Source: CAXQZU01 sp964228555 (GTDB lineage: Bacteria > Planctomycetota > PLA2 > JAEUHO01). From it: a stretch of 64,000 bases of DNA. The stretch lies in assembly GCA_964228555.1 (NCBI GenBank), contig CAXQZU010000030.1, forward strand, positions 62,001 through 126,000, written 5' to 3'. Below the pieces are notes generated by a model. That model saw only the letters and a program-made list of their open reading frames with translations. It made no database searches and was not told where the DNA came from. Both the position numbers and the translations under genes were made by a program. Shown here one piece after another: positions 8,207 through 16,449 of this stretch (position 1 is its first letter; each line of letters opens with the position of its first letter).

Positions 8207-10219
8207 ATGCTGCGACTGCGTCCTTGGATCGTGGCCCTGATCGTCGCGGGCCCCGTGCTCGCGCTCGGCACCCAGGCCGACTCCTGCATCCGCTTCAAGA
8301 AGCCCGGCGGCTCGGTGCCGCCCGGCGTGCGTGAGCCCAACGACCCCAAGGCCCCGCCGCCTCCCGGCGAGCCCACCGACCCGGTGCCGGAGGCCACGGC
8401 GCCCGCCGAGCCGGGCAAGGTGGTCACGCCCCCCAGCGTGAAGACGCCTCCGCCGGTCAACACCCCCAGCAGCGGTCCCACCACGGGCGGCGACGGCCCC
8501 CAGCGTGGCAAGCAGGCGCAGGACGACACCACCTGGGAGACCTGGTGGGAGCTCAACCGCATCGAGTTCTTCCCCCGCCGCTGGGTGGCCCCCGTCACGA
8601 CCAATGACGGCCCCCGTCGCTCCGGCCCTGACCACGTGAGCCCGCAGCTAGTCGAGCAGAAGCTGTTCCCCGTGCTGCGCAAGCTGGTCGAGGACAAGCA
8701 GGTCTTCGTGAAGGAGGCCGCGCTGATCACGATGGGTCGCGTGGCCGCGACGGCCGAGCAGAAGGCCGAGGCCCGCGAGATCCTGCTCAAGAAGATCGCG
8801 GACAAGAACCACCTCGTGGCCCGCGCGGCCGCGCTGGGCCTCTTCTACGTGGCCGACGACAGCTCGATGCTGGCGATGTACCGCGTCGCGCGCGACCCCA
8901 AGGCCGAGGAGGACGTGCGCGCCTTCCTCGCCCTGACGATCACCGCGCTCAAGGACAACGCCGAGGGCGGCACGGCCTCCCAGATGGCCGGCGAGCTGCT
9001 CAAGGAGCTGGCGCTGGCCGAGTCGTCCAGCTTCGAGGTGGCCGCGGCCGCCTACATGGCGCTGGGCTACACCGGCACCGAGAGCGACCCCTCGCTGCCC
9101 GAGTTCCTCGAGGCCGAGTCGAAGAACAAGGCGCGGCGCGCCGAGTTCCGCGCCGAGGCCGTCGAGTCGCTGGGCCGCCTCGGTTCCTTCGACCTGGCCC
9201 ACGAGCGCCTGCGCAAGGCCCTCTCGGACAAGGCCGAGGACGTGCGCCGCAGCGCGGCCATCGCGCTGGGCGTGCTCGACTACCGCACGGCGGCCGAGCG
9301 CAAGATCGCGGGCATCCGCGCCCCCTACGACGCCTACGTGGGCGTGCCGGTCTCGCCTGAGCACGACGCCGAGATCAAGGCCTTGGAGGCCCTGATCCCC
9401 GCCCAGCGTCTCGAGATGAGCCGCGGCGTGAAGGACGTGGTGCGCGACCTCGCCGAGGCGATGGTCAAGGACAGCGACACCTTCGTGAACCGCATGGCGG
9501 CCGTCAGCCTGGGCCGCATCGCGGCAGCCACGCAGAACCCCGACGCCATCAAGCACCTCGAGGCGGTCTACAAGAAGGACGCCGTCGGCCAGCGCGAGTT
9601 CAACCTGCTGGCGCTCGCCATCGCCAAGGCGCCCAGCGCCTTCGACCTCGCCAGCGAGGCCCTGCAGGGCAAGAACAAGCCGCCGACGACCCGCGGCGCG
9701 GCGTGCATCGCCTTCGGCCTGCTGGGCGACCCGCGCGCCGATGCGCTGATGCGCACGGTGGTGGACACCGACCCGCACCCGTACATCCGCGGCTACGCGG
9801 CCCTGGGCCTGGGCATGGTGGGCACGCCCGGCTCGGCCAAGAGCATCCAGCAGATGCTGCGCACGACGCGGTCGCCCGTGTCCCGCGCCTACGCGGCGCT
9901 GGGCCTGGCCCTGCTGGGCACCAACCAGGCGGCCGACGACATCGTGGCCATCCTCAAGACGGACGAGGTGCGCGACGGCTTCGTGGCCAGCCACATGGTC
10001 TATGCGCTGGGCCTCACCAAGGACCGCCGGGCGTCCACCTTCGACACGCTGCTGGAGAAGGCCCAGGACGACAGCGACATGTACGTGCAGTCGGCGACGG
10101 TCGCGGCCATCGGCTACCTGGCCACGGGCGAGTTCTATCCCAAGCGCCACCTGATGGCGAAGGGCTTCAACTACCTGATGAACCTCGACCTCGTCTCGAA
10201 CTACTTCTACAAGCTCTAG
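8207..10219 (+). CDS. Large secreted HEAT-repeat protein
   Basis: Protein of 670 residues with a signal sequence (LRPWIVALIVAGPVLALGTQA) and a Cys-containing, Pro/Gly-rich linker (residues about 30-110). The rest is alpha-helical HEAT/armadillo-like repeats, for example VFVKEAALITMGRVAAT and DPHPYIRGYAALGLGMVGTP. Repeats cover almost all of residues 140-640, giving a long solenoid for binding partners; no catalytic motif is seen. Clear CGGAGG site upstream. The 178-bp gap before it holds a TACGGT -10-like hexamer at 8169-8174. It converges on another HEAT lipoprotein gene. Confidence 0.8.
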   Translation: MLRLRPWIVALIVAGPVLALGTQADSCIRFKKPGGSVPPGVREPNDPKAPPPPGEPTDPVPEATAPAEPGKVVTPPSVKTPPPVNTPSSGPTTGGDGPQRGKQAQDDTTWETWWELNRIEFFPRRWVAPVTTNDGPRRSGPDHVSPQLVEQKLFPVLRKLVEDKQVFVKEAALITMGRVAATAEQKAEAREILLKKIADKNHLVARAAALGLFYVADDSSMLAMYRVARDPKAEEDVRAFLALTITALKDNAEGGTASQMAGELLKELALAESSSFEVAAAAYMALGYTGTESDPSLPEFLEAESKNKARRAEFRAEAVESLGRLGSFDLAHERLRKALSDKAEDVRRSAAIALGVLDYRTAAERKIAGIRAPYDAYVGVPVSPEHDAEIKALEALIPAQRLEMSRGVKDVVRDLAEAMVKDSDTFVNRMAAVSLGRIAAATQNPDAIKHLEAVYKKDAVGQREFNLLALAIAKAPSAFDLASEALQGKNKPPTTRGAACIAFGLLGDPRADALMRTVVDTDPHPYIRGYAALGLGMVGTPGSAKSIQQMLRTTRSPVSRAYAALGLALLGTNQAADDIVAILKTDEVRDGFVASHMVYALGLTKDRRASTFDTLLEKAQDDSDMYVQSATVAAIGYLATGEFYPKRHLMAKGFNYLMNLDLVSNYFYKL

Positions 10220-10232
10220 TCGAGACAGCCGC

Positions 10233-10273
10233 TGCGGCCCGCGAGGGCCGGTCCTCCACGGGCGCGGGCCGCA
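10233..10273. terminator. Bidirectional hairpin terminator between convergent HEAT genes
   Basis: An 11-bp perfect stem, TGCGGCCCGCG (10233-10243) with CGCGGGCCGCA (10263-10273), around a 19-nt loop. It sits in the 74-bp gap between two facing stop codons and has no T-tract. Confidence 0.6.
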
Positions 10274-10293
10274 AGGCCTGCGCCCGTGCTCGT

Positions 10294-11187
10294 TCAGCGG
10301 CCCGCGGCCTCGCGGATGCGCGCCGCCAGCGAGGCCGCCAAGGGCACGTCGGCGGCCTGTTCCAGCAAGGGCAGCGCCGGCGGGCCCAGCGCCACCACGG
10401 CCTCGGCGGCGGCGCGGACCATGTCGGGGTCGGCGTGAGCCAGCAGGGCGCGCAGGGCAGGCCAGGCCCGCAGGGCCCCTGCGCCCTGCAGGCGCAGCAC
10501 CTCCAGCAAGGGGAGTCCTGCCTCCGGAGCGAGGCCGGGGAGCGCCTCGGCGATGGGCGCCACGGCGGCGGCTCCCATGCGCTCCAGCGCCCGCACGCTG
10601 GCCAGGCGCCGTGCGAGCGAGTCGCTGCGGGCTGCTGCCACCAGCGCGGGCGCGGCGGGTTCCGCCACGGGCCCCAAGGCCGCCAGCGAGGCCGCGCAGG
10701 CGAGGGCCAGCCGCTCGTCCCCGGCGGCCAGGCCCTCGGCCAGCGCCGATGCGGAGAGGGCCCCGCGAGCCTCCACCGCGACGGCGGCTGCGCGCGCCGT
10801 GCCGCGCTCGGCGGCCGCCAGTGCGCGCACCAAGGCGTGCTCGGCGGCGACCTCCAGGCGGAAGGGCCGGCGCCCGGCCACGAGCACGGCGGCATGCCGT
10901 ACCCCCGCGTCCGGGTCCAGCAGGCCCCGCGCCAGCCAGGGCGCGAGGGCGGCGTCCTCGCCCAGCAACTCGCCCAGCGCCAGCAGCGCCCCGGCCCGCA
11001 CGGTTGCGTCACCACTGGCGGCCGCGGACAGCCACGCGTCGGTGCCCAGGCCGCGCACCTGCCGTGGGAGGCTGGGCGGCACCTTGCCCGTGGGCAACGG
11101 CGGTGCCTCGGGCACGCCCTCGCCACAGCCGGCCAGCAGCGGGGCGGCCAGCAGCCAGCCTAGCGGGACCAGCCAGGCCCGCCTCAC
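10294..11187 (-). CDS. HEAT-repeat lipoprotein coupled to the cytochrome gene
   Basis: Lipoprotein of 297 residues: signal WLVPLGWLLAAPLLAGC, then about 270 residues of Ala/Leu-rich helical repeats (DATVRAGALLALGELL, DAGVRHAAVLVAGRR). Its GTG start overlaps the stop of the multihaem cytochrome as GTGA, so the two are made together. I infer that it could hold or position the cytochrome at the membrane. No haem or metal motif is present in it. Confidence 0.75.
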   Translation of the reverse strand: MRRAWLVPLGWLLAAPLLAGCGEGVPEAPPLPTGKVPPSLPRQVRGLGTDAWLSAAASGDATVRAGALLALGELLGEDAALAPWLARGLLDPDAGVRHAAVLVAGRRPFRLEVAAEHALVRALAAAERGTARAAAVAVEARGALSASALAEGLAAGDERLALACAASLAALGPVAEPAAPALVAAARSDSLARRLASVRALERMGAAAVAPIAEALPGLAPEAGLPLLEVLRLQGAGALRAWPALRALLAHADPDMVRAAAEAVVALGPPALPLLEQAADVPLAASLAARIREAAGR

Positions 11188-13433
11188 CGCACCACCTCCA
11201 GCCACAGCTGCTCGGCGGGCTCGTCGTAGGGGCGCGGCACCCACGCGAGGTGCGCCGGGCCGGCTCCCATCTCGCCGCGGCGGTGCACGACGCGCACCAC
11301 CACCTCGACGGGCTCCGTGCCGGAGCCCTCCAGCCCGAACACGCAGCGCGCCTCGCGCGTGGCGCCCGGCGCAAGGCGCTCGTCCACCACCTCGCCCGCG
11401 CGCCAGGGCAGCCACGGGCTGGGCTGTCGCAGCGCGCCGCTCGCCTCGCCGGCCCCCCGCACGCCCAGCACCAGCCCGCCCGGATTGCGCCAGTCCCCGG
11501 CTGCCAGCGCCTGCGCCGGCGGCGGCCCGACCACGGTGAGCGCCCGGTCGCCGTCCACCTGCGCCAGCCAGCGGCCGCCCTGCCGGGCCCACACGCCCAC
11601 CAGCACGTGCTTGGTCCAGGTGCCCGTAGGGATGCGATGGCCCGCGCCGCGGTTGGTGACGCGCACGCGCGCCTCCAGCCGGCCGTCCACCACCTGCTTC
11701 TCCACCTGCAGGTCCAGCGCCTCGCGCGCGAAGGCGGCCTCGCTGCCGCGGAAGCGGTGGCCGTGCACCTGCGCGGGATCGCGGTGCAGGCCGTCCCACG
11801 CCAGCTGGTCGATGGCCTTGCCCTCGTCGCTCACCGTGCTGCCGGCGGGCATGTGGCAATCCTGGCACGATCGAGCCTGCCCGGAGGGCTGCGCCGCTGC
11901 CCAGCCACGCCACTCCTCGAAGGTGTCCAGCTTGGGGGCCGCGCCCTCGCGCCAGCGCCCGCCGCCCTGGTGGCAGCCGGCGCAGTAGTGCGAGCTGGCG
12001 TAGGTGGGGTTCCACGAGGCGCCCATGAAGGCGTAGGTCACGTCGGGCAGCGAGCCGTAGACGCGGTGGATGCCGCCCGGCCGCAGGCCCTCGTCGGGTG
12101 CCGGCCGCGCCAGGGCCAGCGCGCCCCACACGCCGCTCTCGCGCAGGTCCTCGACGTGCGAGACCTTGTGGCACAGGTCGCAGTGCACGGCCGCGCGCCA
12201 GCCGCGCGGGCGCCAGCCCCCACCCGCGGTCACGGCCGCCTCTCCGGGCTGGTGGCAGGCACGGCAGTCGTCGGGCGCCTCGGGCGCCTCGGCCAGCATG
12301 CGCGCGTGCTCGAAGGCCACGTGGCCGTTGTCGGCACTGCGCGCATGGCGACTGCCCTGCCACTGGTCGTACTGCCACTTGTGGCAGGTGCCGCAGGCCA
12401 TCAGGCTCTCGGGGTCGCTGTCGGGCGCCGGCGGGTGCCAGGCGTAGGCCAGGCTGTCACCGGCGGGCACGGGCTCGAGCACCAGTTCCACGGCCTCCGC
12501 GGCCACGTCGCCGGCGCGCCAGCCGGGCTGCGCATCGTCGGCGAACAGCACCCGCTCGCCGTTGCGGTGCCCCAGCGCGCCCGCACACAGCACCTGCGCG
12601 ATGGGCGCGGCGCTGCCGGGGATCCACACCGTGCAGCGCCCCGATCCGTCGGTCACGGCCTCCGTCGCGGGGTGGCCCTTGAGGCGCACGACCGCGCCTT
12701 CCAGCAGGCGTCCGTCGCGGCCCGTGACGCGCACGCGCACGCCGTAGCGCGCCTGCGCCTCCAGCGGGCGGGGCAGCAGGTGGTTGGCCGGGATCTGGCC
12801 CTTGAGGGTGCCGCGCGGCAGGTCCCCCTCGGGTTCCACCGCGCGCGCATACGCCTTGGTCCACACGCCCGGCTCGCCGTAGCCGAGGTAGAGCGCCGCG
12901 AGGCCGTCGCCCGAGGGGTCGAACACCAGTCGCGCCACGCCGTCGTTGCCCGAGCGCAGCCGCGCGCCCAGGCACGACCAGCCGATGCGTGCCACCGCGC
13001 CCGCCCATGGGCCGGCAGGCTCACCCTGCCGTGCGTCGCTTGCGTGCCATGTGCCCTCGGCGAAGGCCAGCCAGCCGCCGCCCCCCACCTGCCGGTCCAC
13101 GCCGCGGATGCCCAGCGTGACGCGCCCCGACGCGGGCCGCACACGCACCTCCATGCGGTAGGACTCGTGCCCCAGCACGAAGTGCCGTGTCAGCAGCGGA
13201 CCCGGCCCGGGCGGATCGGGGAAGGACGCCCACGGCAGGCCCCGGCGCTCCAGCTCGCCCGCCCACTGGGCCACCTGTTCCGGGGCCGCCTCGGCGCGGC
13301 GTTCCTCGCGCTCGAGAGGCGCCGAAGGGCCGCATCCGGTTGCCAGCCCCCAGGCCAAGGACACACCCAGGCACCCGAGCAAGGCACCCCGTGCCAGCGC
13401 CGGCACATCGGCTCGTCGCGGGGTGGATGACAC
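11184..13433 (-). CDS. Pentahaem c-type cytochrome (c554-like) lipoprotein
   Basis: Lipoprotein of 749 residues (signal ending LATGC) with five CxxCH haem sites: CGTCH at residue 347, CRACH 390, CDLCH 418, CAGCH 484 and CQDCH 523. The first lies in the arrangement CGTCHKWQYDQWQGSRHA, typical of cytochrome c554 and related multihaem proteins. Residues about 60-210 form an unrecognised beta-rich domain, and about 225-265 (VRVTGRDGRLLEGAVVRLKG) look like a carboxypeptidase regulatory-like beta fold. A beta-rich C-terminal domain follows the haems. It probably works in extracytoplasmic electron transfer; the partner is unknown. It starts at GTG 13433 with TATGCT only 6 nt upstream. Confidence 0.85.
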   Translation of the reverse strand: MSSTPRRADVPALARGALLGCLGVSLAWGLATGCGPSAPLEREERRAEAAPEQVAQWAGELERRGLPWASFPDPPGPGPLLTRHFVLGHESYRMEVRVRPASGRVTLGIRGVDRQVGGGGWLAFAEGTWHASDARQGEPAGPWAGAVARIGWSCLGARLRSGNDGVARLVFDPSGDGLAALYLGYGEPGVWTKAYARAVEPEGDLPRGTLKGQIPANHLLPRPLEAQARYGVRVRVTGRDGRLLEGAVVRLKGHPATEAVTDGSGRCTVWIPGSAAPIAQVLCAGALGHRNGERVLFADDAQPGWRAGDVAAEAVELVLEPVPAGDSLAYAWHPPAPDSDPESLMACGTCHKWQYDQWQGSRHARSADNGHVAFEHARMLAEAPEAPDDCRACHQPGEAAVTAGGGWRPRGWRAAVHCDLCHKVSHVEDLRESGVWGALALARPAPDEGLRPGGIHRVYGSLPDVTYAFMGASWNPTYASSHYCAGCHQGGGRWREGAAPKLDTFEEWRGWAAAQPSGQARSCQDCHMPAGSTVSDEGKAIDQLAWDGLHRDPAQVHGHRFRGSEAAFAREALDLQVEKQVVDGRLEARVRVTNRGAGHRIPTGTWTKHVLVGVWARQGGRWLAQVDGDRALTVVGPPPAQALAAGDWRNPGGLVLGVRGAGEASGALRQPSPWLPWRAGEVVDERLAPGATREARCVFGLEGSGTEPVEVVVRVVHRRGEMGAGPAHLAWVPRPYDEPAEQLWLEVVR

Positions 13434-13439
13434 GGGCCG

Positions 13440-13445
13440 AGCATA
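13440..13445 (-). promoter_or_regulatory. -10 element for a likely leaderless cytochrome mRNA
   Basis: TATGCT on the minus strand, separated by 6 nt from GTG 13433, so transcription should begin at or next to the start codon. No Shine-Dalgarno is present. Confidence 0.55.
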
Positions 13446-13507
13446 CCGCCCGTGGGCCTGCGTCCGGGCCTCCAGCGGACGCGGGGCGGCCTGCGGTGCG
13501 CCGCGGC

Positions 13508-13535
13508 TTGACCCTCCCCGGGGTGCCCCTAGAGT
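13508..13535 (+). promoter_or_regulatory. Sigma70-type promoter of tRNA-Leu
   Basis: TTGACC (13508-13513), a 16-nt spacer, then TAGAGT (13530-13535). The tRNA begins 18 nt further on. This is the best -35/-10 pair seen in the window. Confidence 0.65.
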
Positions 13536-13553
13536 GCTGCCTCGTCCCTTCGT

Positions 13554-13642
13554 GCCGAAGTGGCGGAATTGGCAGACGCACTAGCTTCAGGAGCTAGCGG
13601 CTTTAACCGGCCTTCCGGGTTCAAGTCCCGGCTTCGGCACCA
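13554..13642 (+). tRNA. tRNA-Leu (anticodon CAG)
   Basis: An 89-nt class II tRNA. The acceptor stem is GCCGAAG with CTTCGGC, then A and an encoded CCA. The anticodon arm CTAGC-TTCAGGA-GCTAG gives anticodon CAG, reading CTG, the dominant Leu codon in this genome. A long variable arm and a T arm CCGGG-TTCAAGT-CCCGG confirm tRNA-Leu. A short palindrome GCCTCGCGAGGC (13657-13668) lies just downstream. Confidence 0.97.
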
Positions 13643-13677
13643 CTCCTCCCTCGCCTGCCTCGCGAGGCCGGAACAAC

Positions 13678-15132
13678 CTAGCGCGCCTCTCCGGGCACCC
13701 CCGGGGGCAGCGTGGCCCGCGCGATGCGCTCCCGCAAGGCAGCGGCCGGCGAGGGGGCGCCGCCCAAGGCCACCACCGCGCGACCATCCACCATGAGCCC
13801 CAGCGCAGCGTAGAGGTCGGCCGATGCCGGGAAGCCCTCGCCGGCCAGGGTGGCACGCACTGGACCCACGAGCCCCCCCACGCCCAGCGCCCGCTCGGTC
13901 TCGGCCAGCAAGTCCAGCGCGCGCCAGCCGCGCCTGGCGCGAAACGCGGGCGTGGACCACAGCCGTAGCACGTCATCCAGCGCCAGCCGGCCCCGTGTGG
14001 CCTGCTGCAGGCTGATGTCCATGCGCAGCGAGAGGGCCGCACCGGACCAGTACACGCGGTAGTACGCGTGGCGCGCGTGCATGTCGCGGCTGTCCTCGGC
14101 CAGCGTGCGGTCGCTGGGCTGCGAGCGCCCGCGCTGGAAGCCCTCCTCGAGGGCCTGCCACGGGCCGGCGTCGCCAAAGGCACCCGCGCGGGCGCGCAGC
14201 ACCTCTTGGTAGTAGGTCACGAAGCCCTCGCCCAGCCAGGCGTCCTCGCCCACGATCCACGGCATCGCGAGGTGCAGCAGCTCGTGCACGAGGATCCACT
14301 CCAGCGGCAGGTCGCCGTCGCGCGCCGTGCTGGAGAGGTCCAGCACCACGGCCGCGCCACCGCTCTGGTAGGCGTGCCCGAAGTCCACGGGATCGCGGCT
14401 GGGGCCGGAGGGCACCACCACCACCTGGGCCCGCGGGATGGGGAAGCGCCCTCCCCACGGCTGGGCCACGCAGTCCACCGCCGCCGCGAGCCACCTGTCG
14501 ATGCCGGCGTCGGTGGCCGCCCGGGCTCCCTCCAGCACGGCCAGCGTGAAGGGCAGGCCGCCCAGCAGGCGCGTGCGCGGCGCGGCGTGCACGAAGGCCA
14601 CGCGGCTGGGGAAGAGCAGGCCGGTGTCGGGGATGGCCCACGCGCCGTCCTCCTGCGGAGCCCACGGCACGCTGGCGTGCAGGCCCTCGGGGAGGCGCAG
14701 GCGGCAACGCGCCCGCTCGCGCTCGGTGAAACGCGCCGGGACCAGCAGCCACGTGCCTGGGTCGGTGAGCAGGTCGCGGCCGTGGCGCGAGGCCAGTCGC
14801 GCCCGCACCAGCGCCTCCACGTCCACGCGGTAGGCGAAGCAGGCGCGCGGCCCGCAGGTGCCGGGCACGAAGGCGTCACCTTCCAGGGCCAGCGGGCACA
14901 GGCCCTCGCCCGCCAGCGGTGCCAGCGCAGGCAAGGCGGCCGGGCGTGGCAGGCGCAGGAGGCGGGGCGCGAAGCCCTCGAAGCACAGCCGCACGTCCAG
15001 TCGCGAGAGGCCGGCGTCGGCGCTCACCTCCCAGGTCCAGCCGGGGGGAAGGGCTGCCTCGCCGCGGGTGGCCGGCGCCATGGCCACGCACGCCAGCACG
15101 AGGAGCCAGCCTCGGAGGGCGCTGAGCAGCAT
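13678..15132 (-). CDS. Secreted M61-like (gluzincin) peptidase
   Basis: Exported protein of 484 residues with a signal peptide (LRGWLLVLACVAMAPATRG). The catalytic region HELLHLAMPWIVGEDAWLGE starts at His283: HExxH supplies two zinc ligands, and the Glu of WLGEGF (residue 302) is the likely third, as in the M1/M61 peptidases. The N-terminal 200 residues are beta-rich, as in the M61 glycyl-aminopeptidase family. No C-terminal PDZ domain was recognised. Four Cys in the first 160 residues suggest disulfides. ATG 15132 lies 6 nt after a TAGACT -10 element, with no Shine-Dalgarno. Confidence 0.75.
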   Translation of the reverse strand: MLLSALRGWLLVLACVAMAPATRGEAALPPGWTWEVSADAGLSRLDVRLCFEGFAPRLLRLPRPAALPALAPLAGEGLCPLALEGDAFVPGTCGPRACFAYRVDVEALVRARLASRHGRDLLTDPGTWLLVPARFTERERARCRLRLPEGLHASVPWAPQEDGAWAIPDTGLLFPSRVAFVHAAPRTRLLGGLPFTLAVLEGARAATDAGIDRWLAAAVDCVAQPWGGRFPIPRAQVVVVPSGPSRDPVDFGHAYQSGGAAVVLDLSSTARDGDLPLEWILVHELLHLAMPWIVGEDAWLGEGFVTYYQEVLRARAGAFGDAGPWQALEEGFQRGRSQPSDRTLAEDSRDMHARHAYYRVYWSGAALSLRMDISLQQATRGRLALDDVLRLWSTPAFRARRGWRALDLLAETERALGVGGLVGPVRATLAGEGFPASADLYAALGLMVDGRAVVALGGAPSPAAALRERIARATLPPGVPGEAR

Positions 15133-15138
15133 CGCGGC

Positions 15139-15144
15139 AGTCTA
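15139..15144 (-). promoter_or_regulatory. -10 element for a likely leaderless M61 peptidase mRNA
   Basis: TAGACT on the minus strand, 6 nt before ATG 15132. The surrounding CCTAGACTGCC is also found before the TlpA-like gene. Confidence 0.55.
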
Positions 15145-15242
15145 GGCGGCTGGCCTCCACGGGGCCCTGTGCCGCGGGAGGCGCGCCCCGTGCTGCCGCG
15201 GGTATCGTCCGCAGAGGCCGCTGTCGGCCCAGGAGACGCCCC

Positions 15243-16427
15243 GTGCGCAACGCCCTGATCGTGGCTGCCGCCCTCGCCCTCGCCCCGCTGGGCGCCCTGA
15301 AGGTGGAGGCGGCCGAGCCGATCCCAGCCGACGCGGCCGCGCCCGTGACCCTGCCCTCGGGGCTGGTCTACAGCGTGCTCGCGCCGGGCCGTGCCGGTCC
15401 CTCCCCCAAGGACGGCGACCCGGTGACCGTGCACTACACCGGCTGGCTCACCGATGGCACGGTGTTCGACTCCTCGCGTACGCGCGGCGCGCCGGCACGC
15501 TTCGCCGTGGGCGACCTGATCCCCGGCTGGAACGAGGCGCTCACCCTCATGACGCCCGGTGCCCGCTGGAAGATCACGATCCCGCCGCGACTGGCCTACG
15601 GGGTCGAGGGACGCCCGGGCGCCATCCCGCCCAACAGCACGCTGATCTTCGACCTCGAGCTGATCGCCTTCAGCACCCGGCCCGTGTTCAGCGCGGGCAA
15701 CCCCGAGCGGCAGTCCACGACCTCCAGCGGCCTCGTCGTGCAGCCCCTGCAGGAAGGCAGCGGCGACCTGCCCCAGAGCACCGACATCGTGGAGCTGGAC
15801 TACGCGCTGTGGACCGAGAAGGGTCAGCTGCTGGACGCCAGCAGCAACCCCAACGGCCAGCCCATCAAGATGGCGGTCAAGGACCTGCCGCTGGCCGTGC
15901 TGCGCGAGGGCGCGGCCCTGCTGCGCGTGGGCGGCCGCGTGTGGCTCAAGGCGCCGCCCGCCCTGGCTTTCGGGGACAAGGCGCAAGGCAGCGCCCTGCC
16001 GGCCGGCTCCGTGACGATCTGGGAACTGTCGCTGCGCAGCATCGGCAAGCCCCTGCCGCTGCCGGCCTTCGCCAAGACCGCCGAGGGCGCCGGCCTCAAG
16101 CTGCCCAGCGGCTTGCTGGTGGAGACGCTGCGCGAGGGCACCGGGGCGACGCCGAGGCTGGGCGACACGGTCACCGTGCACTACGCCGGCTGGCTCGTGG
16201 ACGGCACGCTGTTCGACGCGTCCTTCTCGCGCGGCGAGCCCACCTCCTTCCAGCTGGGCCGCGTCATCCAGGGCTGGAACGAGGGGCTGGCGCGCATGAA
16301 GGAGGGTGGCATCGCCCGCCTGACGATCCCCGGCCCGCTGGCCTACGGACCCGCCGGCGCGCCGCCCAAGATCGGCCCCAACGCCACGCTCATCTTCTAC
16401 GTCGAGCTGATCAAGGTCGGCGGCTAG
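15243..16427 (+). CDS. Secreted triple-domain FKBP-type peptidyl-prolyl isomerase
   Basis: Proline isomerase/chaperone of 394 residues with a signal peptide (ALIVAAALALAPLGALKVEA). Three FKBP domains are visible: about residues 38-140 (VTVHYTGWLTDGTVFDSS, IPPRLAYG), 163-265 and 283-392 (VTVHYAGWLVDGTLFDAS, IPGPLAYG). The middle copy is degenerate: VELDYALWTEKGQLLDASS lacks the Tyr-Thr-Gly and FD active-site residues. It is probably a folding factor outside the cytoplasm. It starts at GTG 15243 with AGGAG upstream; TATCGT at 15203-15208 is a possible -10. Only 22 bp separate it from the ABC exporter genes. Confidence 0.9.
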   Translation: MRNALIVAAALALAPLGALKVEAAEPIPADAAAPVTLPSGLVYSVLAPGRAGPSPKDGDPVTVHYTGWLTDGTVFDSSRTRGAPARFAVGDLIPGWNEALTLMTPGARWKITIPPRLAYGVEGRPGAIPPNSTLIFDLELIAFSTRPVFSAGNPERQSTTSSGLVVQPLQEGSGDLPQSTDIVELDYALWTEKGQLLDASSNPNGQPIKMAVKDLPLAVLREGAALLRVGGRVWLKAPPALAFGDKAQGSALPAGSVTIWELSLRSIGKPLPLPAFAKTAEGAGLKLPSGLLVETLREGTGATPRLGDTVTVHYAGWLVDGTLFDASFSRGEPTSFQLGRVIQGWNEGLARMKEGGIARLTIPGPLAYGPAGAPPKIGPNATLIFYVELIKVGG

Positions 16428-16449
16428 CCACGCGGGGGCCGCGCGACCC

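Noticed and set aside
13560..13650. Short coding frame starting in the tRNA-Leu gene (MAELADALASGASG...)
   Set aside because: It is the translation of the tRNA itself, a common artefact.
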